From NCBI GenBank assembly GCA_903813345.2, contig CAIIXF020000006.1, positions 9,598,989 through 9,662,988 on the forward strand: a DNA stretch of 64,000 nt, given 5' to 3'. This stretch comes from Owenia fusiformis. Its lineage: Eukaryota > Annelida > Polychaeta > Sabellida > Oweniidae. The first letter of the stretch is position 1, and every line of letters starts with the position of its first letter. A model generated the notes under the pieces. That model worked only from the letters and a program-made list of their open reading frames with translations, did no database searches and had not been told where the DNA came from. The position numbers and the translations under genes were made by a program. Of this stretch, positions 46,424-58,400 are shown piece after piece.

Positions 46424-49400
46424 CTGTCAATAAAAAATACTCATGCTCAATAGGAAATTCACCAACCAGAAATCTACTATACTAATTTAATCCATATTTT
46501 CTAAAGAAGTTAATAAAGCAAATATTCATTGAAAATTGTTCAAAGTTAAAATTATAACAAGATTCAACAATAAATACTGCAATTCAATTCAAAATACCGG
46601 TAGGTCAGTTCTAGGCACTAGACTGCTCTTGCATCAGTAATAAGTTAAAGAAAAAACAGTTTTTGCTCATTTGATAAGATTCCTTTTGTAATCCACCAGT
46701 ACAAGATGACAACAGTCAATATAGCACTTTTCATGTGTAAAAATCTAATATTGACTATGCAAAAACCGTACACTGAATGTTAGGAATATAAATATCAATC
46801 ATTAAGTCGTGATGTAGCTACCTAATGATGGTCCTCCTGTTAAGCCTGCTTGCTTCTCTAGGAAGTCGAAGTCTTCAAATTGAAGAGTGTTTACTGGAGG
46901 ATGCTCTGAAGAATCGTCTTTCTCATTTTCCTCCTCCTCCTCCTAAACAAGTGACAAAATGAACAAAATATATTGAACAATCAAGTGTGCGTAATTGAAA
47001 AAATAGAGGTGACATTTGAAATGAAAGATTGGATAATCCTACATTTCAGAAGGTTCTGAAGGTATGTTTAAAATGTTTCAGTCACTGAAAATGCATCGAA
47101 GATTCTCATTTCTGGCAAAATGTCATACTTACATTAACATAATACATTCCCACCTCATGATAAGTTAAAAAAAAAAAATTAACGAAAGTCTAACCTCTGC
47201 CTCCTGCCGCTCTTTAGCCTCTTTCTCTTTAGCTTCAAATGCTTCCTTTCTGGCTGCATTCTTATCTGGGTAGAGATCTTCATCGTCATCTGACAAATCT
47301 AGGTCTCCAATAATTGCCACATGGTATTTTGCCTCAAAGTCTTCCTCACTGCTTTCCAAGCTGTTACTCGTAGCTTTACCCGCTTTTTTGGATGCATTCA
47401 CACTTTTCCCACCTTTACTTTTAGATTTGGACATTTCTTTTTTATCTGTTTTTTGATCAGGTATATCACACTTGCTTTCAGCAGGTTTAGAGTCTATATT
47501 TTCACTGTTTATTACTGAGCTTTCGGTTTTCTCTGAACTGGTGTAACTTTCAACATTGTTTTCCTCATCATCACTAGAGGTCAGCACTTGTGCTACAGGG
47601 GTTATTGAACTAGATGGAGTGGATGTAACTTGACTTTCTAACATTTCAATTGTGTTCATATGTTTCGATGTTGAGTCTTGAGTTTTATTTGCACCTTTTG
47701 ACCAATCAATGGCTGTAATTTGAGCATCCTCTTTGGGTTTGATGTTAACCTCCGGGGTTTCATTATCAGAGTCAGAAGTAATCACAGGACTTGTTTCAAT
47801 TTGTTTTATTGTAATTGGGTTATCCTCATCAGAGCTAATGGTGTCGGCATCTTGAGTAATAGATGGCACATTTTCTTCCTCATCACTGGAGAGTTCCACA
47901 TCATTACTGGCGATATGTACATGTGATTCTGCATTCAATTCATCATCAGAGTCAAGGTCATCTTGGAAACCAGCCACCATTGGGTTACCACCATCGTCAT
48001 CACTGCAAAAATACATATAACAAAATAGAGTACTTGCTTTATTTCAGTATAGCTGGACTTTCATATGTTGAGACAGAAGACAAAAAATCAGAAAATCTTA
48101 TGATGTGACAAACTCAAACAGGAAAAACATATTCAGAGTTAATATGAAAGACACAACATATTGTGAGCTACTTCTGCCCTTATAATAATGACACTATACA
48201 CCCATACATAAGTCTGGTAAGTATCAAAGCTGCACCTGTTAGGTCTAACCATAGGGTTTCTCTTGAAAGCCCATGGTACTGTGGTATGACACTACCTTCC
48301 CTTTCCACACACTGCTATCCAAAACCCATAGAGTAAAGTTGAGCATGCATGGTGTATCATGGCGATTTTAATGACAGTAACATACACAAATACAGGTAGC
48401 TTCATAATACCCCGATTACACTCCAAATTACTTGAGTTAATTGAACAATTGGAGAGTGATGACTTGCCATGTTGAAACAAAATCAATAATGTGAGACAAA
48501 ACTGAGCAAAATGAGACCTGTCAGAGTCGAGATGTAGGTTGGATTGAGTGGCAGGAGTATCAACAGGCACTTTGGTATCTTCTAGGAAGCTTGAGTCCAA
48601 TCCCTCATCAATCACAAACTCATCTACACTCTTTATAACATCCTCTGGTCGTGAAAATGTCAAATCTAAAAAGAATAATATTATATTGTATCATTGTTAT
48701 AAATGAAGCTTTTGTATGTTTATACAAAAATCAGTTTCCGAAGGAAGATTTCATTTGAATAAAGCAGTTAACATCAAAAAGAAAACACATATTGTGATTT
48801 TCCTTGGATATTTGGTTTAAATTGATGATATGGCACAAATATTATTGTGACATCCAAACCGGGTTAACTAAATAAAAATATAAACAAACAAGAACACAAA
48901 TGTGTACAAAATGTCCCCACCTATGGGTGATCCCGTCAAACCTAAAAATTTACCCAGAATGCCAAAAAATTAGTCAGTTCTAGAATTTCATACTAAGAAC
49001 CACCCCTGAAAATTTGAAATTGATCCGTCACATAGTTAACCAGTAAACATGTAAACAAAACTTTATAGACAAGATTTGAGGACAGAAAATCCAAAATGGC
49101 TGCCTTGACATTTATCCAGAATGCCAAAAAACTAATCTGTTCTAGATTTTCATACTAAGAATCATCCCTGAAAATTTGACATTGATCTACCAAACAGTTC
49201 ACCTGGAAATGCGTAGACAAGACTTTACAGACAAGATTTTAGGACGGAAAATCCAAAATGGCTGCCTTGACATTTACCCAGAATGCCCAAAAACTAATCA
49301 GATCTAGATTTTCATACTAAGAATCATGCCTGAAAATTTGAAATTGATCCATCAAACGGTTCACCTGAAAACGCGTAGACAAGACTTTACAGACAAGATT

Positions 49401-52400
49401 TTAGGACGGAAAATCCAAAATGGCTGCCTTGACATTTACCCAGAATGCCCAAAAACTAATCAGATCTAGATTTTCATACTAAGAATCATCCCTGAAAATT
49501 TGAAATTGATCTACCAAACGGTTCACCTGAAAACGCGTACACAAGACTTTACTGACAAGATTTTAGGATGGAAAAATCCAATATGGCCGACAATAAAAAA
49601 AAATGATTATGAGTTTTTGCTGATTTCTTTTTACCAAATTATCACATATAACTACTGTTAACAATAACATAGGCTTTTACAACAAAGTACACCTGAAATT
49701 ATTTATAAAGCTACTGAATAGTTTAAGTATGAAAACTGAAAAACAATATGATATAAAGTATTATCGCGCGCTAACTTTTCTTAAAACATTCAAAATGGCT
49801 GACATGACTGAGCTAATAGGTCCAAAACCTAATCAGATCTAGAATTAAGTTAGCTGAACAAGATGTTAAAGTTTTAAAAGCAACTGTGAAGCCGTTTTTC
49901 TTAAAGTTTGAAGACAAGGATTTTAGCATTTGACTTCAAAATGGCCGACAGGAAGTAGGTATCGAGCTAATTTGTTTTCATCCACATCTATATGCACTCA
50001 TAAGTTATCCCTGAAAATTTGAAGGTGATATCTGTAGTGGTTTTGGAGAAAACTGCCGGACGTACGGACAGACAGACGGACAGAGGCGCCTAGGCCGACA
50101 ATATGGCCCCACACTATGTGGTGGCGACATAAAAAAGAATATCTAATAGAATTTAACATGTCAGTATGGGTTAAAATTGTACCTGGGGGCGACTGGATTT
50201 CTGTAGTTTTCTCCTTTTTGTTGAACAATCGTGACATAAAGCCTCCTTGTTTTTTCTCTTGTTTTTCCAGCTCAGGTTCAGGAATAGGTGGCGCTTTCTC
50301 AACAGATGGTGTTTGAGCCTTTGTGATTGGTGGCTCAGTAGGAGGCGTTGCACCAAGGTTTGGCAGTGATGATGAATTAGGCAACTTATTTGGTTCTACA
50401 AATTGAGAAGTTAAATCATTTTAAGTAGGGAAAAAGCAATTCATTTATGACTAATTTCAATGGTTTTGTCAGATAAGACATTTTTTCTTGAATTATAAAG
50501 TCAAATATTTTAATTTCAAAGTAATAAATTTCACCATAACAACTTTACGATACCATAAAAGGGACACATATTGTAAACGTGTGCATATGAAATAAGTACC
50601 TGCAATACTAGTAGCATGTGGAGTAACAGGAGTGTTGGCCTCTGGGGTCTTTGCAGTAAATGTTGGTAACACTCCAGGGAGAATACCGCTTTTTTGTTGC
50701 TCGGCTAGTCTTGCCTGTTCCCGCTCCTGTTCCCGCTTGCGAGCTTCATCTAATGACACACCCTTAAGCCCCATGGACTCTTGCTGCTCTCTGCGCTTAT
50801 TACTCAATGATTCAATAAATCTGCAATTATAACGTAAAGCTTTAAGGACTAGTTTTAGTAGTCAACTAATGTACTACAGACAGATCACTTCAAAATAATA
50901 ATGGATCATTAGAAAAGGTATCAGTACTTAAAAGGCTAATTCAAATCTATGTGTACATGTGTGTACAAAAGTTGTCTTTAAACATGTATTTAAATTTCAG
51001 CAATTCCAGTCCCTTTTCGTAGACCCTGGGCTTCACATATATATTTCCCAGGTGAGATTCCAGATATTTCAGTCTTGTTTAGAAGAAATTCCCTCATTTC
51101 ACTGAAGCAATGGGTATACCTACATGTCATAATTCTGTTCTTCAGATTCCTCTTGAAGGCTAAGTTCCTCTATGGTTGATGTGAAGTCTCTAGTGTTCAG
51201 TTCTAGTTGTTTAAGTAAGGTTTCTCTCTGTATTCACAAAAAAATATTAATAATAATTTTTTTCAGGGTTAGTTTTAATTTTAATTTGCATTGTATAAAC
51301 ACGAATCATTATTTGTGACCCTCTAGGAAGAAAAATCAAAAGTATATGATTATGAATTAATAGTTTTAGTCTGTGAAGTAAAACTGTAAAGTAATTCCTG
51401 GATCCCTCATACACCCTCCCCCTAAATAAATAAAAGATTAAAGATCTATCTCTAATAGGAAAACCATTAGATTGCTTACCTGCAGCTGTAGGAAGGGGAG
51501 ATTAAAAAATTTGTGTAGATATTTTAGTCCAAATCCATTCCTCATTGATGCCTCTGCATAACGAATCTCTGCAGAACCTTCCGGACGCTGACTGAAATGT
51601 TGAAGGGATTTAATATAAATCCTGAATTAGTCCTATTTATTTGCAGAAATTCAACTGAACTGGATTTTAATGCTTTAGCAAATCTGCTCTATAAGCCTCT
51701 TATTGGGATTTCTTCTTAATCAAATATGTCACGTTATATAAATATTTAATAGCATGGAAGATTGTTTGTTTAAAGTCTCTTGAAAGTCCATTGTATCAAC
51801 ACTAATGCTCATGCTGATTCGTTGAAACAACAGGAAACAAGAATGGTAGAGGCTTAAAGATCTAAACTCCAATTCCAAATGCAAGTTTATGCACAGAGCA
51901 GACCTGACCAAGGTGCATTTATTTCTGAAATTATTCCTGAACATATAAATTAGCATGGTGGTTAAAAAAATGATTTTTAAAAATTAAGAAAGAATTCTGA
52001 CTCACTTCTGCATCTCTTCAATGAAGTACTTGACTTTGTCCTCTGAAACTGTCCTATGGTGGCCCATATCTCTGTGGTTGGCAAGCAACAGTACTGGGAT
52101 CTGATTGGGAATCTTGGCAAACTCCCGCTCAATGTAATCAAATGTCCTGGAATATAAGTATACCATACCATGTATTGTACAGTACATATACCCATAGAAA
52201 TGAGGTATTGAAACTCGGAAATCAACCAGGGTTTCAAGGTCTGGTAGAACAATACACTGTAAAGGTTGACTTTTTCAGAGTTCCAGTTGAACAAATAATT
52301 TCTGCTGCAAGTGTATAGTTATAGTTAATATTTCAATTCCATTTGAAGCTAACAATTGCAAACAATTTTAATAATGGATATAAAGCAGATTCAATTGGTT

Positions 52401-55400
52401 CAAAAACATATCTAAGATCCTTGAAATGGCCTAATGGTGTATTATCTCATTCTCAACAAGATGGGATGGATGCATATGTACAAAACTGACTAAATAATGC
52501 TTAATTGCTTACCATGTTTTAGTGATATCCATCATGAGTATTACACCATGTGTGCCTTGGTACACATCTACCCATTCTGCATCAAGGCAGGGGTCTTCAT
52601 ACTCCTAAAGTAAAGACAGGTAAAACTTATAAACATGCCAGGGAAAAAGTATGGATATTTGAGTAAAATATAATGCAATCTTCTTATAATGTAATTATTT
52701 CAAAGATTGTGGATTATTACAATAGATATATAGTGTACACTAGAATGTGTATTTCTGAACTCCTTCCCAAAAAAATTTTCCTCCCATTGACTCACATGTT
52801 AACATCTCCTAAACTGACCAATGAACAATCAGATTTGAAAATTTGATCAGTGTCTAATCTGAACATTTTTATCAGAAATCAATTGTCTGGATTTGTTTCT
52901 ATGCATGAAAAGAGCAACATATTCAGGCAATTTTATAGTTGTTCTTTATCTTTACATATACTATGTAATCAAAGAACCAATATTGTCTTAATTAACTATT
53001 TAAGTATCAATGACATCATAATAATTATTAGGTGTGAATACAGGTGATAAATGGTTTATCCTATAAGAAAAGAACTGAATGCTTTATAATTGGATTAAGA
53101 GAAAGGTGTAAATCCAGGAAATTATTGGTTTATCCTTATTGTAAATTAACTGGATGTTTTTGATTTTGATTTGATTTGAACAGGTGTTAACTTTTTAATA
53201 CCCCATGGGTCTGTTATGATAGCTAAGATTCAATCATTAAATGTTTTATAATCACAAAAGCAAAACATTAGAACCTAATATCATTATCCTGAGAAAAGAG
53301 AAAAAAATCAATATACAAAGTATTATCCCATCACTAAAATTCCCCCTAAAAGGCGTACACTGCAGATCTAGCAGATCGTAACAAGATTCTTCAACAGTCA
53401 GCTTATGGGAAATCTCAGCATAGACTAGACACTGACTTTAGTGTGTCACTTGGTCATTCGATTAGCATAAGATTTCCCACTAGACTAGCATACGCTTAAA
53501 CTTATACAACTAAGAGTATATAGGCTATATCCTATCAACAAGACATTGATTGTTCATGTATTGGTTTCTGAAGTAGCACAAGTAAATTGCCACAAAAGTA
53601 GTACACTTACAATTGAGTAGAACTTATTCTCTTACTCCTTAGAAAGGTTTAATTTTCAGCCTAATATTGCGCAAAAATTCAGTAACTGAGTAGAAATGAT
53701 TTTTTATATCTTACGTCTGGAGTGGTATCCAGTTTCAAGCCATCCATTTTTTTCTTCTTTTTGCCTTTATCAACAACATCCCAAACCTCCACTTTAACAA
53801 CATCATCTGTTGCCTTGTAATTCCACTGTATGCTGGTCACCTTAAAGTACAGACTATATTATGTCAATCACTCGATATGGGTAACATTGGGGACATTGCA
53901 AATTGAAGTGATGAGAGAAGTGAGCATCTCAGCAATTTTATCTCACAACATGTAAACCTAATGAAATTAGAGCATTTGTATCTTTACTTTCCGGACACCC
54001 TGTCTCTGTTACTGTACAATGTCAATGGGATAACACATTTTTTAATCATGGACTCTATATATGGTTGAATTGCCCTCTATCAAATAGTATTATAGTATGC
54101 CCTGTATATCATCTTGTGACATGTACTTGTCCTTTTTAACTTACTGACTGCATATTGTTTAACCCCCCCTCCCGCTGATCAAATAATACTACATTATCAA
54201 CATACCTGTATTTCATCACTGGGGATGTACTCCTCTTTGAACTTCTGTCCCTGGAGCCTCAGGAACAGACATGTTTTGCCAACATTACGGTCTCCTCTGA
54301 TAATTATCTTCACTGAAAAACACAAATAACCCAATATATCATTCAAAAATATTTTATCAAATAACTTCAAGCCTGTAGCCAGGATTTCTCAAATGGGGTT
54401 CTATTTTTGCTCCATGGACATTTGTACTGTGCAACCTAATTCAGTCTCATACAATAGTACAGTTTCCATATAGCTTTTGAAATCTCGCTAAATCTGGTTT
54501 TCGTTGGATTTTAATAGATTTGCCTATTAGACCTCTAATAACACATCTTTCCTTCTTTTAAATGGCATATTTGAATTCAATGAAACGTTTTCTCCTACAA
54601 TAGCTTTGATTTACACAGTTATGTCATTTGAATCAATTTCCATGACTTGGGCCACTTGAGCCATTTTCCAAAACTTGGGCCAAATCTCCATTGACATTGT
54701 TGATGCAATGCTACAATTTTTTAAAACCTTGGATTATTTGTATGTCCACCAACATTTGCATGTTTAATCACAAAATGTACATTAACAGGGTCATCATATG
54801 ATATACCATTCAAGTTTTACACAGATTCAACTAACACTTTTTTGATAAATCGTGAAATCCACGATTTTAATATGTAAGTGAATGGCAGTCTTGCCCAAAT
54901 AAAAAGCTGAATAAAAGAAGCTTAGCACTAGATTTCATTGTTTATCTGCTATTCAGAAACTACCCTTTTAACTTAATGATTATTCCACATGTACAATGTA
55001 TATATATACTTTTCCTCGCGATAATCGAATGTCTGTCTTCATAGTCAGAAAATGTTTATGACCAAGAAATAAGCATCTGAAATGTTTATGATAGCCAGGA
55101 TGTGGGCTTTTGTCTTACGAATGATGCGAGATCATCTTTTAATGTCAAGTTACCTATTGTTTTTTTGTCATAAGTTTACCAATGTGAAGCATGTTTCAGC
55201 ACGATAAAATATGGATTATAAAAAAGTATACAGTTATCTGTAAGTGTAATATGTAATCCATTTCATTCTGACACTAATCTAATTTTATTTGTGATTTAAT
55301 TCTAAAGATACACTTCATTATTAACAAACAAGAAATTCATCACCAAAATAGTGATCTGCCCTAAATTTCCTTCAATTTGAGAATAATACATGGGAGTGGG

Positions 55401-58400
55401 ACCTGGGAGTATGAATAAAGGTATCAGAAAGAATGAATATGCTTTGGAAAGTTGTGACGTAAACAAACTTGCCCCGCCTTTTTGTTGTTTAGGTTACTAT
55501 AGCAACCACAACTCTGGCCAATCAAATAGAAGAAGCTTTAAATTCATGGAATAAAGGTAAAAAGGTTTGGGCTACAAACTCTGAAAATTTCATAAAGATT
55601 GGTGCAATATTAAGAAAGTTATAATATCTTTCACCTTATTTATTGGACACCCTGTATAGCCATACTTAGAAGAGATCAGAAAATTATTGCGAAATTTCAC
55701 ATAAGGTGGCGGCCATTTTGATTTTTTACATGGCCGAAATTACACAACCAATACAAGATTTGCAATCTATTCTAAATTGCCTTTCATTTGAGTGTAATAA
55801 AGCTATGCTTCAGAAAGATTTCAAAATTAATGCAAATTCCTGTTAGCAGCTATTTTGAATTTTCTGAGGCACAAATCAGAAAGACAATACCATACTAATG
55901 ATCTGCCCTAAACTTCCTTCAATTTGAGTATAATATAGCAATACTTCAAAGGTATACTGTAACATCAAATGGTTTGTCCAAAAGACGACAAAATGCATTT
56001 ATTCATAAGTTACCAACAAACCTGAAAAAATGCAGCAAACAAGAATTGATTTTACCTCAAGTAATAGTTAATATCGTCCTCGGTTGTTACAGTTCCTCAA
56101 CATTTTTTCTAATTTCCTCTTCAAGCTTGAAATTTACTAAAATAGTTCATTGTTAGTTCCCAAGATCAACCACTCCTGTACGTTCTATCAGGTCTACTAC
56201 TTGATGAAGCAAGATGCCCATAGTTTGTGGATAAGTGAACTGAATGTGACTTATAGAGATTCGTTATTTACCACAAGCCTCCAGAATTAATGCAAATACT
56301 ATAGGTTATTAAAGCTATTACATCAACAAAGGCTTATCTGTATGGTAAATATTTGACCTTAGATTTTATTCTGGCCATTATGCCAAACCCTCAATGCATA
56401 TACACGATTCGGGTCTTTAAGGGGTAGGGTCAAAATATCAATGTTCATAAGGAGACAAAAGAACTTCCAAGAGGGAAATAAGGTTTTGAGCAATTTTCAG
56501 AATTACCAGATCTGATTTACCAATAATTAATAGACTAGATGCAAGTAGAAATAAACTTGATTTAAGTCATTAAATATTCAAAATTGATATAATATTTGAA
56601 ATCTACATGTATAGGTACATCTTTATGGCTTCGAAAATTGTTCATCAACTTTGAATTTTTTTCTTTTATTTGAAAATGTGACTTCTAATTCGGGGAGATT
56701 TCCGATAAAATCACAAAAAGTGAACCATCTTTTCTTGTATAGGACAGATAATATTTTCTTTTACTACATATTTTTATTTGCATAACTATTAGATATCTAC
56801 GGGTGATATGAAGATTGAAGCACTCGAACTGAATGAATATTTAAGTTGAATGGACTTTTCTACTATTATCTACTATTACCGCCATGCTATCCGACCCGAA
56901 AAGGCTGCCCGGTGATAAAACTGGTAACTAAATGTACCTACTCGCATCTGAGTTAAACAAAAAATAGTCATTATCATAGAAAAAAACAATGGCAACATGT
57001 ATGATATACAAAGAAGAAATAACTTAAGACCCATGACGAATTAAAAAGAAAATCATATTTTTGAAATATATTTAAGGATTAGAATTTTTTCAAATTTTTG
57101 AATTTCCCGCCAGTTTAATTTGAAGGGGGAAAAACAAGATGGCTGCCGTTTGATGTAAGAAATATCAGAAAAAAAGTTGCTTCACTTTTAGTTTTCACAA
57201 TGAGCACAGTTTTCCGGTTTAGCTTTTTTTACTGATTCTGACTCTTCATCTCCAGGGTCATGTATAGAGATTATAAAATTGAAACCAAAATGTTGTGCTC
57301 AGCATGAATTTGACTGATATATAGGTAACTTCATCAACACAATTGAAGTCTCAAAACTGGATGCTCAGTAACTTTGAGTGATTATAATCCATTGATTACA
57401 GAGATAAACACCAATTCACTTATCCAGAAATACCATTCAATGTCTATACAAAGAAATTTAGCAATGTTTTGGAGGATATGTTTCAAGCTTTTTGGATAAA
57501 TAATTCATTTAATATTTGCTATTGATTTTTTTTCAATTCTGACAAAGTGATATGCACTGTCTTTGATGCCAATATTCTTCATCAATTGTGTTACAAATTG
57601 ATATTTTTGTAATCTCAGAAGAAAGATAAGATATTGAAGTTTAATGATATGTGTGATTGAGTTGGTTTTTCAGACATTACAATTTTCAATATTTTCTAAG
57701 TCGATACCCAGACTCATTCCCAGACTCATCCTTTGGTAATATGCTATTCATTGATACAAAAAAATCCTCTCTGGGCTGTTACAATACATGGCTGCGGTGT
57801 TTGGGTTACAAATACCAAGACCATCCTCAATAATTCCGGTCAATGCAATATGACATGGCCAGGGGTTTTTTCAATGTAAAAAGTACCCCTGCATATGTAG
57901 CTATCATTAATGAACTTGGTTGGACACCAACGAGACAACAGCAACGCAAAAGCGTAGCAAGCAAGTGTCATTAGACAGGGTGCCATGCTTATAGTATTCA
58001 CATACCAAATATGAACAAAATCGCTCCACTACTTTTCAAGTCATAGTATAATACTTTAAAATCGTGACCATTTTTCAAAATAGGACAACGTACATCAAAA
58101 TGACAATGTACACTTATGATTTTTTATCTTAATTATTATTTTAGCAAAAACTTGAATATGTATTAAATCTTGAACCGACCTTATGTAACTTAAGGACACA
58201 TGTTCTCATAAAAATGATCGACACTCTTAGACGATGACCAAAGGAAATGTGAAAAAACAACATTTTCCAACCGATCTTTGTTGGTGGGTAGATTTACTTC
58301 GAAAAAACTCCTCAGAAATCTTTTAACATAAATAGAAAGGTAAATGTCTTCCAAATCGAATACACACGAAATCAAACATGAAATCCTTTGAAGTACTCCT

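Noticed and set aside
47321-48108. Plus-strand ORFs overlapping RABL6 exon 11
   Set aside because: Antisense shadows of a well-supported coding exon.
48961-49608. CRISPR-like array
   Set aside because: Units are contiguous 162-bp tandem copies without variable spacers, in a eukaryotic intron.
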